Below, piece by piece: positions 27,065 through 35,258 of a DNA stretch of 64,000 nt. The stretch's first letter is position 1. Each line of letters starts with the position of its first letter. The DNA is from Labrys sp. KNU-23 (lineage in GTDB: Bacteria > Pseudomonadota > Alphaproteobacteria > Rhizobiales > Labraceae). Where the stretch lies: NCBI RefSeq assembly GCF_008330945.1, contig NZ_CP043489.1:4413501-4477500 (forward strand), in the 5' to 3' direction. Below the pieces are notes generated by a model. It did no database searches. It was not told the DNA's origin and saw only the letters and a program-made list of their open reading frames with translations. The translations under genes and the position numbers were made by a program.

Positions 27065-27823
27065 CTAGACCTCGATTACCATGCCGTCCTCGGCAAGGTC
27101 GAACAGGCTGCGGTCGACCCTGTCGCGATAGGCCAGCATGGTCGGGCCCATATGGGTGAGCACCACGCGCTTGGCGTTGAAATCGCCGCGGCGGGCGAGC
27201 AGGCGATTATAGTCGAGGTGGGGCGGGGTCTCCTCGATGGCGAAGCATTCGAGGAAGAGCAGGTCGGCGCCATCGGCGATCTCGGGCAGGACCTCGGTCC
27301 ATTCGGTGTCGCCGGAATGCACGAAGACCTTGCCGCCGCCTTCCAGCCGCACCGCCGTGGCCGGCGCGCCGCACGGATGGACCACCTCGATGGTACGGAT
27401 GCTGAAGCCCTGGGCTTCGCGCTGCGTCCCCGGTGCCATTTCCTCCACGCTCCAGGCAAAGCTCCAGGGCGTCTCCATGGTGGCGCCGGCGAACAGCGCC
27501 TCGATGGTGGTGGACAGGCGTTCGATCGTGCCGGGAGGGCCGATGATGCGCAGCGAACGAGTGCGCTTGCGCACCCATTGGGCATCGAGCAGCAGAAAGG
27601 GAATGCCGCCGAAATGATCGCCATGCAGGTGGGTCAGCATGATCAGGTCGATCTGGTCGGGATCGATGCCCATGGCGCCGAGCGCCGTCATCGTCGTCGC
27701 ACCGCAATCCAGCAGGCAGACGGTACGGCCCTCCTGCGCATCCTCGATCTCGACCAGGCTGGCGGTGTTGAACCGTCCTCCCGATCCGAAGGCATCGCCA
27801 CAGCCGACCACCGTCACGCGCAT
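27065..27823 (-). CDS. Metallo-beta-lactamase-fold hydrolase (RNase Z-like)
   Basis: A 252-residue protein with the zinc motif THLHGDHFGG near residue 64, further ligands in HSGDTEW near residue 170 and THMGPTM near residue 224, and an N-terminal VVGCGDAFGSGGRFNTA strand-loop. The layout matches the RNase Z/phosphodiesterase-like branch of small hydrolases, which act on phosphodiesters or cyclic substrates. It lacks the exosite arm of true tRNase Z. The gene has a GGAGG ribosome site and no obvious operon partners. Confidence 0.88.
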   Translation of the reverse strand: MRVTVVGCGDAFGSGGRFNTASLVEIEDAQEGRTVCLLDCGATTMTALGAMGIDPDQIDLIMLTHLHGDHFGGIPFLLLDAQWVRKRTRSLRIIGPPGTIERLSTTIEALFAGATMETPWSFAWSVEEMAPGTQREAQGFSIRTIEVVHPCGAPATAVRLEGGGKVFVHSGDTEWTEVLPEIADGADLLFLECFAIEETPPHLDYNRLLARRGDFNAKRVVLTHMGPTMLAYRDRVDRSLFDLAEDGMVIEV

Positions 27824-28121
27824 GGCAGGGCCTCCTGCCGCCGGGGCGCCGCGAATTGGAGGGAGCGGAAAAGGATCTGCCTCATGCCGAAGTCTGTTCT
27901 ATTTCGATAACAAGCCTCGCAGGATCGGCGAGGCTTCAACCGGGTGATGTGCGTCAAGTTACCCACCGGTATGAACCGAAAAGTCCCGGAACTTCAACTC
28001 AAAGAAAGCAGGCAAAACCGGCGAGAATGAGCCAGGAGCCGCCGGCCCACGAAATGCAGAAACTGTCTGTGCGAAAACGCACAAAGCGAGCGGTTTGAGG
28101 TCTTGAGCGGAGCTGCCTGGT
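27824..28121. other. Intergenic space, 298 bp, no supported gene
   Basis: It contains a 9-bp inverted repeat (AAGCCTCGC at 27912-27920 with GCGAGGCTT at 27928-27936) without a T-tract, and nothing else I can interpret. Confidence 0.5.
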
Positions 28122-28421
28122 TCAGTACTTGCGGGCGGTTGGCTCGACCACGATTCGGAAGGGGCCGAGATCACTGTTGCCGCGCGCATCGACATGGCCC
28201 TTGACGGTGGAGCCGAAGCCGCTTTGCTGGCCGAGGCCGCTCTGCTTCCTGAAGCCGTAATCGGCCCTGAACTCGCCACCGACCCTGATGCACATGCCGG
28301 TATCGGCCGAATAGGCGAAGCCCTCGCCATACTGGCTGCAGCGAGGATCTGTTTTCTCGCCGGCAAAGCCAGGCGCCGTGAAGGCAAACACGGCAATGGC
28401 AGCGCTGATCGTCCTGAACAT
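28122..28421 (-). CDS. Small exported porin_2-like protein
   Basis: A 99-residue protein with a signal peptide (residues 1-20, ending PGFAG) followed by CSQYGEGFAYSADTGMCIRV and GGEFRADYGF. This two-Cys hairpin plus first beta-strand is the N-terminal hallmark of rhizobial porins (porin_2), which are several times longer. The rest of the barrel is missing, yet the gene has an intact start with AGGAG and a proper stop, so it is probably a stand-alone small protein and not decay. Its role is unknown; outer-membrane association is likely. Confidence 0.75.
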   Translation of the reverse strand: MFRTISAAIAVFAFTAPGFAGEKTDPRCSQYGEGFAYSADTGMCIRVGGEFRADYGFRKQSGLGQQSGFGSTVKGHVDARGNSDLGPFRIVVEPTARKY

Positions 28422-28431
28422 GAATAGGCTC

Positions 28432-28519
28432 CTAAAGCGTTTTGCGATTGGGTGGAGCCACCGGGAACCGCAAAGACGCATCGAAACGAAAATTAGAGCA
28501 AAGCAGGTATTTTCACCGA
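28432..28519 (-). repeat. Dispersed repeat, family C, copy 2 (reverse orientation)
   Basis: Read on the minus strand it shows TTTGCTCT, then TTTCGATGCGTCTTTGCGG and ATCGCAAAACGCTTTAGG, matching copy 1 at 16091 block by block. It lies directly upstream of the small porin-like gene and may contribute its promoter. Confidence 0.75.
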
Positions 28520-28661
28520 AACAAACCCTGCCCTACATCGACTCAGGCCTAGCGCCCGATCGTGACTACTTCGCGGCAGAGCTTTTCCAGCTCGAACACG
28601 AGATGTAACCGTTTGTTACATTCTGCCATCTCGCCGCCCCGTCTGTACCATCGGGGGCAGC

Positions 28662-29687
28662 TCAAGCCTTGTCGGTGACGCCCGCCTGAGCGAAGGTCGC
28701 CATGCCGGTATGGCAGGCAAGAGCCGCTTTGATGAGAGACACCGCCAAGGCTGCGCCGGATGCTTCGCCGAGTCGCATGTTGAGATCAAGCAGGGGCTTC
28801 TTGCCGAGGCGAACCAGTACATCGGCGTGGGCGCCCTCGGCAGAGACATGCCCGGCGATGCAATGGTCCAGCAAGGCGGGATCCATGGCGTGCAGAATGG
28901 CCGCGGCGGCGCAGACGACATAACCGTCCAGCACCACCGGTATGCGCTGGCTGCGGGCCGCCAGGATGGCTCCCGCCATCGCCGCGACTTCGCGGCCGCC
29001 CAGACGCCGCAGCACTTCGAGCGGGTCCTTGAGGTGGTCGCGATGAAACTCGACCGCGGCGGAGACGGCGGCGATCTTGCGGGCCAGGCCGGCATCGTCG
29101 ATGCCCGTGCCGCGGCCGACCCAATGGGCTGCCTCCTCGCCATAGAGGGCATGGTAGATGGCGGCGGCGATGGTGGTGTTGCCGATACCCATCTCGCCCA
29201 GAACCAGCAGGTCTATGCCGCCGGAAACCGCCTCCATGCCGAAAGCCATGGTGGCCGCGCAGGCCTTTTCGTCGAGGGCTGCTTCGCAGGTGATGTCGCC
29301 GGTGGGGATATCCAGAGCGAGATCGAACACTTTGAGGCCGATGTCGAAGGTCGAGCAGATCTGGTTGATCGCAGCGCCCCCGGCGGCGAAATTCTCCAGC
29401 ATCTGGCGCGTGACTTCCTGCGGATAGGGCGAAACACCGCGGGCGACCACGCCGTGATTGCCCGCAAAGATCGCCACCAGCGGGCGCGAGACGGTGGGAG
29501 ACGCCGTGGCCTGGACAGCGGCGAGCCATTCGACGATGGTCTCCAGCCGGCCGAGGCTGCCCGGCGGCTTGGTCAATTGACCGTCGCGCTGCTTCACCCC
29601 CGCCACGGCGTTGGCGTCGAGGGCGGGCATGCTGCGGGCGAGCTCGCGGATGTCGTCGAAGGGCAGGGCGGTGCCGGCAAAAGCCAT
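28662..29687 (-). CDS. cobT: Nicotinate-nucleotide--dimethylbenzimidazole phosphoribosyltransferase
   Basis: A 341-residue enzyme of late cobalamin synthesis that makes alpha-ribazole phosphate from dimethylbenzimidazole and nicotinate mononucleotide. Motifs include KPPGSLGRLE near residue 35, FAGNHGVVARGVSPYP near 75, GEMGIGNTT near 160 and EGAHADVLVRLGKKPLLDL near 300 with the catalytic Glu region. The start at 29687 (MAFAGTALPF) is chosen by family length. The frame stays open beyond it. It diverges from cobS, the usual arrangement in rhizobia. I saw no B12-box riboswitch in the 173-bp gap. Confidence 0.96.
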   Translation of the reverse strand: MAFAGTALPFDDIRELARSMPALDANAVAGVKQRDGQLTKPPGSLGRLETIVEWLAAVQATASPTVSRPLVAIFAGNHGVVARGVSPYPQEVTRQMLENFAAGGAAINQICSTFDIGLKVFDLALDIPTGDITCEAALDEKACAATMAFGMEAVSGGIDLLVLGEMGIGNTTIAAAIYHALYGEEAAHWVGRGTGIDDAGLARKIAAVSAAVEFHRDHLKDPLEVLRRLGGREVAAMAGAILAARSQRIPVVLDGYVVCAAAAILHAMDPALLDHCIAGHVSAEGAHADVLVRLGKKPLLDLNMRLGEASGAALAVSLIKAALACHTGMATFAQAGVTDKA

Positions 29688-29860
29688 GGGGATGTTTCCA
29701 ATGTGGGAGAGATGATTTGCGGCGCTTATAGACCGAATGACCGCGCGGCGGAAAGGTCGCGTGACGACGGTTGATGCCCCGGTCTCGACACCGGGGGAGT
29801 AGGCAGGAGCAGGGGCGAGCGAGCCCGTCGCACCGTTGATTTGATGGGGGCCAGCATGGC

Positions 29861-30682
29861 ATGCAGGTTGTCGCCATGATGCATTCACCCTTTCTCGCCA
29901 GCGTTCCGCAGGCTTTGCGCTTCTGGTCGCGCCTGCCGGTGCCCGTCCTGTCCTTCGAGGTCGATCCGCATGGCCGGCCCGACATGGAAAGGCTGGCGCC
30001 GGTGACACCGCTGGCGGGCACCGTGCTTGGCCTGGCGGCGGCCGTCGTGCTGGTCCTCGCCCATCTTGTCGGTCTGCCAGCGACGGTTGCCGCGATTTTC
30101 GCGGTCGCCGCCCTGGTGGTGATGACCGGCGCCATGCACGAGGACGGACTTGCCGATGTCGCCGATGGCTTCGGCGGAGGCGGCACGCTGGAGCGCAAGC
30201 TCGAAATCATGCGTGATTCGCGCATCGGTGCCTATGGAGCGACCGCCTTGATGCTGGCCCTTGCCGCCCGGGTGTCGCTGCTTGCCTCGCTGCTGACGGC
30301 GACCGGCAATGTCTGGCGCACAGGCCTGGTGTTGGCCGCCGCCATCGGCACTTCCCGTATCGTGGGGCTTTTGCCGCTGGTCTTGCTGGGGCCGGCGCGC
30401 CTGGATGGCGCCGGTGCCTCGGCTGGTCGCTTGACCGGCCATGCCTGGCGCTCCGGAGCCATCCCCGCCATGCTCGTGGCGGCCCTCCTGGCCTGGGTCG
30501 GAACCGGCCATTTCATGTCGGTTCTTGCGCCCCTGGCGGGACTTGCGGCGGCCTATGCTGTCGCCAGGCTGGCCGAGCGGCAGATCGGCGGACAGACCGG
30601 CGATGTCTGTGGCGCTGCCGTCATGCTTGCCGAAATGGCGATTCTGGCGGGGGCCCTGGCGCCGCTGGGCTGGCACGCCTAG
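29861..30682 (+). CDS. cobS: Adenosylcobinamide-GDP ribazoletransferase (cobalamin synthase)
   Basis: A 273-residue membrane enzyme that joins adenosylcobinamide-GDP to alpha-ribazole (phosphate) in the last step of cobalamin assembly. It shows the metal motif HEDGLADVADGFGGG near residue 93, MRDSRIGAYG near 117, and GGQTGDVCGA near 247, with five or six hydrophobic segments between. Alternative starts lie at 29876 and 29879. It is followed by a DUF1289 gene, as often in rhizobia. Confidence 0.96.
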   Translation: MQVVAMMHSPFLASVPQALRFWSRLPVPVLSFEVDPHGRPDMERLAPVTPLAGTVLGLAAAVVLVLAHLVGLPATVAAIFAVAALVVMTGAMHEDGLADVADGFGGGGTLERKLEIMRDSRIGAYGATALMLALAARVSLLASLLTATGNVWRTGLVLAAAIGTSRIVGLLPLVLLGPARLDGAGASAGRLTGHAWRSGAIPAMLVAALLAWVGTGHFMSVLAPLAGLAAAYAVARLAERQIGGQTGDVCGAAVMLAEMAILAGALAPLGWHA

Positions 30683-30718
30683 ATTGTTCCATGTCTTGCT
30701 ATCCGGATTGTGAACGCC

Positions 30719-30967
30719 ATGCAGATCACCTCCACGCCCTGCGTCGCCATTTGCCGCATCGATGCGGCGAGCGGCTTCTGCATCGGTTGCGGGCGCACCA
30801 GCCTGGAAATCGGCTGCTGGGTAGAGATGAGCGAAGAGGACCGCCAGGCACTGATGGCGACATTGCCGGACCGCTTCGCGCAAACGCCGGCCTTGCAGGT
30901 CGCCCGCGATGCTTTCGACGCTGCGATGGCGGCGCGCAGGCGGACCGGACGGCGCAGTCGCGCATGA
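30719..30967 (+). CDS. DUF1289 family small cysteine protein
   Basis: An 82-residue protein with the DUF1289 pattern [22 protein letters not shown], in which four Cys residues are placed as a likely metal or Fe-S site, followed by [13 protein letters not shown]. The C-terminus is basic. The function of the family is not established. A GTG at 30710 is an alternative start. It lies 36 bp after cobS and probably shares its transcript. Confidence 0.85.
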   Translation: MQITSTPCVAICRIDAASGFCIGCGRTSLEIGCWVEMSEEDRQALMATLPDRFAQTPALQVARDAFDAAMAARRRTGRRSRA

Positions 30968-31074
30968 ATGCCATATTTGCAGGACTGAACTCTTTTATGC
31001 TTCGACGCGCCCTTGCGATTGCCGGTGATTCCGCCAAATCGCCGGGCATTTCGGGAAACCATCGAGGATATGGC

Positions 31075-31860
31075 ATGAGGCGGATCCGCACTCTCATCCT
31101 GGCCGCAGCTCTTGTCGCTTTTGCCGGCGGCACGGTCTCGGCAAGGGAGTGGAAATCGCTCCGCATCGCTACCGAGGGCGAATATCCCCCTTTCAACCAG
31201 CTCGATGCCAAGGATCAGCCGATCGGTTTCGATGTCGATATCGCCAGGGCGCTCTGCCGGAAGATGGGGGCGACCTGCAGTTTCGAAGTTGTCGATTGGG
31301 ACGCCCTGATTCCGTCCTTGAACGCGGGCAGGGTCGACGCCATCGTCTCGTCCATGTCGATCACGCCGGAGCGGCAGCGACAGGTCGCCTTCACCAATCG
31401 CTATTATGACCGGCCCACGAGTTTCGTGGCCCGCAAGGACAGCAAGATCGCCGCCTGGGACGCGGCGGGATTGAAGGACCGGGTGGTCGGTGTGATGGCC
31501 AATACGGCGCAGGCCTCCTTCCTGCAGGCTGAGATCCAGGCGGGAGGCGCCCAGATCAAGCTTTATGGCAGCCAGGCCGAAGCCAATGCCGATCTCGTGA
31601 CGGGGCGCCTCGATGCCGTGCTTGCCGACAAGCTGGTGCTGGCCGACTGGCTGGCCAAGCCTGAAAGCGTCTGCTGCGAGCTCAAGGCCGATATCGACGT
31701 AGCGAAATATCCCGGCTTCTTCGGTGAGGGCGAGGGGATCGCCTTGCGCAAGAGCGATGGGGATCTCGCCGAAAAATTCAACAAGGCGATTGCCGATATC
31801 GTTGCTGATGGTACCTACAAGACAATCAACGACAAATATTTCCCCTTCTCGGTCTATTGA
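31075..31860 (+). CDS. Amino-acid-type ABC transporter substrate-binding protein
   Basis: A 261-residue periplasmic protein of the SBP_bac_3 family (lysine/arginine/ornithine and histidine type). It has a signal peptide (residues 1-22), RIATEGEYPPFNQLDAKDQP, GFDVDIARALCRKMG and SMSITPERQRQVAFTNRYYDR, which contain the amino-acid carboxylate-binding Arg region. A GAGG site precedes the ATG at 31075; the frame continues to 30691 through unrelated sequence. No permease or ATPase gene is adjacent, so it is an orphan binding protein. Confidence 0.92.
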   Translation: MRRIRTLILAAALVAFAGGTVSAREWKSLRIATEGEYPPFNQLDAKDQPIGFDVDIARALCRKMGATCSFEVVDWDALIPSLNAGRVDAIVSSMSITPERQRQVAFTNRYYDRPTSFVARKDSKIAAWDAAGLKDRVVGVMANTAQASFLQAEIQAGGAQIKLYGSQAEANADLVTGRLDAVLADKLVLADWLAKPESVCCELKADIDVAKYPGFFGEGEGIALRKSDGDLAEKFNKAIADIVADGTYKTINDKYFPFSVY

Positions 31861-31906
31861 ACCCGGCATCAGGCCGAAGCGGCCGCCGGGGTAAGGAGTT
31901 CTTGTG

Positions 31907-32782
31907 ATGAAAGTGGCGTTTCTCGGCCTTGGCGTGATGGGCTTTCCGATGGCGGGCCATCTGGCCGTGCGCGGCGGCCATCAGGTCACCGTCTATAATC
32001 GCACGCCCGCCAAGGCGCAGGCCTGGGTGGAAAAATACGGCAATGCCTCCGCGCCGACCCCGGCCGAGGCGGCTGGAGATGCCGACATCGTCTTTGCCTG
32101 CGTGGGCAATGACGATGACCTGCGCTCGGTGACGACGGGGCCGCAGGGCGCCTTTTCCGGCATGAAGAAAGGGGCGGTTTTCGTCGACCACACCACCGCC
32201 TCGGCCGAGGTCGCGCGCGAATTGCATGAAGCGGCCGGCAAACTCGGCCTCGGCTTCGTCGATGCCCCGGTTTCGGGCGGGCAGGCCGGCGCGGAAAACG
32301 GTGCGCTCGGCGTGATGTGCGGCGGCGATGCCGATGTCTATGCCCGGGTCGAGCCGGTGATCGCCCACTATGCCAAGGCTTGCCAGCTCATGGGCCCGTC
32401 GGGGGCCGGCCAGCTGACCAAGATGGTCAACCAGATCTGCATCGCGGGGCTGGTACAGGGCCTCTCCGAGGGCGTCCATTTTGCCAACAAGGCCGGGCTC
32501 GACCTCGAAAAGGTGATCGGCGTGATCTCGAAGGGGGCGGCGCAATCCTGGCAGATGGAGAACCGTTGGAAGCCGATGCAGGAAGGCAAGTTCGATTTCG
32601 GCTTTGCGGTCGACTGGATGCGCAAGGATCTGGGCATCTGCCTCGACACTGCCCGGGCGAACGGTGCCCAATTGCCGGTGACGGCCCTGGTCGACCAGTT
32701 CTATGCGGAGGTCCAGGCCATGGGCGGCCGGCGCTGGGATACCTGCAGCCTCGTCGCCCGGCTCGAAAAGCCGCGCAGCTGA
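31907..32782 (+). CDS. Beta-hydroxyacid dehydrogenase (3-hydroxyisobutyrate dehydrogenase / tartronate semialdehyde reductase family)
   Basis: A 291-residue NAD(P)-dependent enzyme. The Rossmann motif GLGVMGFPMAGHL is at residue 7, the substrate-binding segment DHTTAS near residue 95, GFVDAPVSGGQAGAENG near 122, and the catalytic Lys in GQLTKMVNQ near 170. It reversibly oxidises a short 3-hydroxyacid. The exact acid is not readable from sequence. A GTG at 31904 directly precedes the ATG; the GGAG site serves either. Confidence 0.92.
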   Translation: MKVAFLGLGVMGFPMAGHLAVRGGHQVTVYNRTPAKAQAWVEKYGNASAPTPAEAAGDADIVFACVGNDDDLRSVTTGPQGAFSGMKKGAVFVDHTTASAEVARELHEAAGKLGLGFVDAPVSGGQAGAENGALGVMCGGDADVYARVEPVIAHYAKACQLMGPSGAGQLTKMVNQICIAGLVQGLSEGVHFANKAGLDLEKVIGVISKGAAQSWQMENRWKPMQEGKFDFGFAVDWMRKDLGICLDTARANGAQLPVTALVDQFYAEVQAMGGRRWDTCSLVARLEKPRS

Positions 32783-32809
32783 TCAGGCGATGATGGGAAA
32801 GCCGCACGT

Positions 32810-33145
32810 ATGAAGACCCTTGAGGATATGGGCTTGCCGCCGGGTTTCGATGGCGAGCCGGACTACAATGCCGAGACCGACGAGGAGGAAGGCAAGCTCT
32901 ATGAGAGCCTGATGCTGGCAACGTCATCCGGTCTTGACGAGGCCGTGGCAGCGCTCACCGCCTTCCTCGAACGCCATCTCGGCGCCGCGCTGGAAACCAC
33001 GTCCGAAGACGTGGCCGGTGTGCGCAGCTGGGTTGGGCGATGCACGAATGCGGGCCAGTCAGCGGATGCTCAGCTGACGGATTTCGGAGATTATCGCGGC
33101 GGCTACCTGCGCCTCGTCTCCGATCTGGATGGCTCGCAATCCTGA
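32810..33145 (+). CDS. Hypothetical protein
   Basis: A 111-residue acidic, soluble protein with no signal peptide or membrane segment (GLPPGFDGEPDYNAETDEEEG, then helix-prone LDEAVAALTAFLERHLG). No family is recognised. It begins 27 bp after the dehydrogenase gene, so it may be translated from the same mRNA. Codon use is like that of its neighbours. It may be a genuine small gene but the support is only moderate. Confidence 0.55.
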   Translation: MKTLEDMGLPPGFDGEPDYNAETDEEEGKLYESLMLATSSGLDEAVAALTAFLERHLGAALETTSEDVAGVRSWVGRCTNAGQSADAQLTDFGDYRGGYLRLVSDLDGSQS

Positions 33146-33279
33146 CGGGGGGAAGGGCGGACACCTGACAGGTGGCTCGCACCATTGCTGACCGAGGGCA
33201 GCTCGCCGAGGATTGTTCGTCCGGCAGCATTTTGATAAAGCCTGCCCTTCATCCGTTTCATGACAGCCAGGAGCCGGAC

Positions 33280-33309
33280 ATGAGGGGCCTCAAATCGTCG
33301 GACCGCTAG
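33280..33309 (+). CDS. Nine-codon leader peptide of the phenicol-type exporter
   Basis: The ORF reads MRGLKSSDR and stop. An AGGAG ribosome site lies six bases before its ATG, better than that of the exporter gene itself. It is 108 bp before the exporter start and directly followed by a hairpin. The chloramphenicol exporter gene cmlA is regulated by ribosome stalling on a nine-residue leader, recalled as MSTSKNADK, which has Lys at position 5, Asp at 8 and a basic residue at 9, as here. Confidence 0.6.
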   Translation: MRGLKSSDR

Positions 33310-33339
33310 GCCGCAACGACATGTCGATGTTGTTGCGGC
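33310..33339 (+). promoter_or_regulatory. Attenuator-type hairpin after the leader peptide
   Basis: A 13-bp stem (33310-33322 with 33327-33339, one G-U pair) with a GTCG loop starts one base after the leader stop codon. A ribosome stalled on the leader would cover and open it. Pairing with the exporter ribosome site was not evident by eye, so the exact mechanism is open. Confidence 0.55.
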
Positions 33340-33417
33340 GTTCTGTCCGATCCCGTCCGGTTTCGCGCTGAAAGGCAGACCGCCGCCGAATGTTTTCATT
33401 TGAGCGGATGTTTCGTC

Positions 33418-34620
33418 ATGCCTGCCAAAAACCCCGCCTGGGGCTATTCCCTGCCGTCGGCCCTGCTGCTGATGGCGCCCTTCGATATCCTCGCCTCCCT
33501 GGCCATGGATATCTATCTGCCCATCGTGCCCATCATGCCGGCGACGCTGGCAACCAGCGCGTCGGTGATCCAGCTGACCCTCAGCCTCTATATGGTGATG
33601 CTGGGCGTGGGGCAGATCGTCTTTGGTCCGCTGTCCGACCGCATCGGCCGCCGGCCGGTCCTGATCGGCGGCGCAGCCGTATTCTTCCTCGCTTCTCTGG
33701 GACTTGCGGCCAGTTCGAACGCCACCGCCTTCGTGGCCCTGCGCTTCCTGCAAGCGGCTGGAGCCTCCGCCGCCCTGGTCGCAACCTTCGCCACGGTGCG
33801 GGACGTCTACGCCGAACGTCCCGAGGGTGCCGTCATCTACAGCCTGTTCAGCGCCATGCTGGCTTTCGTGCCGGCCTTGGGGCCGATCGCCGGGGCGCTC
33901 ATCGCCGATCATTTCGGCTGGCGGGCGATCTTCGCCACGCTTGGGCTGCTGATGGCCGCTGCCTTAGTCCATGCGGCATGGCGTTGGCCCGAAACCCGAC
34001 GAGCATCGCTGGAACGCGCCCGGCGCCCCGCCACCACGGTTCTCGGCAGCTATGCATTCTGGACCTATACGGCAGGCTTCGGCACGGCGATGGGAAGCTT
34101 CTTCGTCTTCTTCTCCACCGCGCCGCGCGTGCTGATCGACAGGGCAGGCTATTCGTCCCTGGCCTTCAGCTTCGCCTTCGCTACGGCGGCCCTGGCGATG
34201 ATGGCCGCCGCCCGCTTCGTGCCCGGCCGTGTCGAGCGCTGGGGGCGCCTGGGCTGTCTGAGACGAGCGATGGTGACGATCCTGGCCGGTGCCGGCCTGC
34301 TCGCGGCGGGCGAGATCATGGGGACGCCGTCCTGGTGGAGCTTCCTCGCGCCGATGTGGGTGATCGCCGTCGGCATTGTCCTCGTCGGCGGCGTCGCCGC
34401 CAATGGCGCGCTCGAAGGCTTCGATGACATCGCCGGTGCCGCGGTCGCGCTGTATTTCTGCGTGCAAAGCCTGATGGTGAGCATTGGCGGTACCTTGGCC
34501 GTCTTGGCCTTGCCGGGGGATACCGCCTGGCCACTGGTCGCCTATGCCGCCGGCATGGCGGGCCTGGTTCTCCTGCTTGCCGGAGCAAAGCGTGGAGGGC
34601 TTGTGGAGGCGGATGCCTGA
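33418..34620 (+). CDS. MFS multidrug exporter of the CmlA/FloR chloramphenicol-florfenicol family
   Basis: A 400-residue, 12-helix major facilitator that aligns along its length with FloR and CmlA: LLMAPFDILASLAMDIYLP near residue 15, LTLSLYMVMLGVGQIVFGPL, SDRIGRRPVLIGG (motif A), FATVRDVYAERPEG, FVFFSTAPRVLI and FYFCVQSL-like YFCVQSLMVSIGGTLA near residue 345. Such proteins export phenicol antibiotics across the inner membrane. A TTG at 33400 is a possible earlier start. No transposon or integron gene is adjacent and base use is like the neighbours, so it is probably an intrinsic chromosomal gene. Confidence 0.9.
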   Translation: MPAKNPAWGYSLPSALLLMAPFDILASLAMDIYLPIVPIMPATLATSASVIQLTLSLYMVMLGVGQIVFGPLSDRIGRRPVLIGGAAVFFLASLGLAASSNATAFVALRFLQAAGASAALVATFATVRDVYAERPEGAVIYSLFSAMLAFVPALGPIAGALIADHFGWRAIFATLGLLMAAALVHAAWRWPETRRASLERARRPATTVLGSYAFWTYTAGFGTAMGSFFVFFSTAPRVLIDRAGYSSLAFSFAFATAALAMMAAARFVPGRVERWGRLGCLRRAMVTILAGAGLLAAGEIMGTPSWWSFLAPMWVIAVGIVLVGGVAANGALEGFDDIAGAAVALYFCVQSLMVSIGGTLAVLALPGDTAWPLVAYAAGMAGLVLLLAGAKRGGLVEADA

Positions 34621-34659
34621 AGATCCTCCGCGGGCTGGAGCATTTTGCTTCGGCCCGTC

Positions 34660-34688
34660 TTGTTCCCGTCACAAAGGCTCCCTATATA
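34660..34688 (+). promoter_or_regulatory. Sigma70-type promoter of a candidate small RNA
   Basis: A -35 element TTGTTC (34660-34665) and a -10 element TATATA (34683-34688) are separated by exactly 17 bases. They lie about 40 bp after the exporter stop codon, and no protein-coding gene follows on this strand before a terminator. Confidence 0.55.
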
Positions 34689-34694
34689 ACTTTT

Positions 34695-34860
34695 CAAGGG
34701 TGATCCGGCGGACGCGTCGGGTGCTCGATCGAAAGGCAGCCCTACCACGGATGTACTGGGGGGCGGGCCGATTGAAATGAAAGGGCCGGTGTTTCGCCTT
34801 CGGGTTTGATCCTGGTCTTTGTCGCAAGGCAACCCCGCTAGCAATGGCGGGGTTTCGTTT
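34695..34860 (+). ncRNA. Candidate small non-coding RNA
   Basis: About 165 bases bounded by a good promoter and an intrinsic terminator, with no credible ORF. The interior can form stems, for example GGGCC near 34762 with GGGCCGG near 34781, and ends with a strong hairpin. I compared it by eye with SRP RNA, tmRNA and 6S RNA cores and found no convincing match. It could also be an untranslated leader of an unrecognised short gene. Start is estimated from the -10 box. Confidence 0.45.
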
Positions 34861-34862
34861 TT
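34831..34862 (+). terminator. Intrinsic terminator
   Basis: An 8-bp stem AACCCCGC / GCGGGGTT (34831-34838, 34847-34854) is followed by TTCGTTTTTC. It would end the candidate small RNA transcript and any read-through from the exporter gene. Confidence 0.75.
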
Positions 34863-34908
34863 CTGGCGCCTGTTTTTTCCGGCGTCCCTCGCTCGGGGCG
34901 CCGAGCGC

Positions 34909-35121
34909 TCACTCCTTGCGGATCAGGAAGAACCAGGCGAGATAGCCGCCGACCGCCAGGGCGATCAGCAGCATCACCGTCTGCTTGGTATCGGCGCTCA
35001 GGGCTGCGTCGCGCTGCGCCTGGGCATAGCGGCTCGCCATTTCGGGATTGCTCCCGACATAGATGGCGGCGATGCCGAGTATCGCGGCCAGTACCAGCCA
35101 AATCCAGCGTGAACGAAACAA
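34909..35121 (-). CDS. Small two-helix membrane protein
   Basis: A 70-residue protein with two hydrophobic segments (about residues 7-23 and 47-65) joined by a polar loop (SNPEMASRYAQAQRDAALSA), ending in IRKE. No family is recognised. The hydropathy pattern and the clean start suggest a real inner-membrane peptide. It is isolated, flanked by a terminator on one side and paired hairpins on the other. Confidence 0.6.
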   Translation of the reverse strand: MFRSRWIWLVLAAILGIAAIYVGSNPEMASRYAQAQRDAALSADTKQTVMLLIALAVGGYLAWFFLIRKE

Positions 35122-35138
35122 ATCAGATCCTCAATTTC

Positions 35139-35258
35139 AGCACTTGCAGAGTTTCCTGGTGAGGCGCGCGGACGGACCTCACCGGGAAACTCTGCAAGTG
35201 CTCGATTTCCTGCAGATTCCTCTTGATCATGCCCGCGGCTTGATCAAGAGGAATCTGC
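35139..35258. repeat. Two consecutive long hairpins
   Basis: The first is a near-perfect 26-base inverted repeat (35139-35164 with 35177-35202). The second is a perfect 18-base one (35212-35229 with 35241-35258). They lie between a small membrane-protein gene and the next repeat and do not resemble the other families in this window. Confidence 0.8.

Noticed and set aside
29688-29860. Cobalamin riboswitch between cobT and cobS
   Set aside because: No B12-box or matching core stems could be found in the 173-bp gap.
33400-34620. Recent acquisition of the phenicol exporter on a mobile element
   Set aside because: No integron, transposase or attachment sequence is adjacent, base composition resembles the surroundings, and the leader arrangement looks native.
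34695-34860. SRP RNA, 6S RNA or tmRNA
   Set aside because: The GGAAG-type SRP core, the tmRNA acceptor end and a 6S-like long bulged hairpin were not seen, although size and flanks would fit a small RNA.
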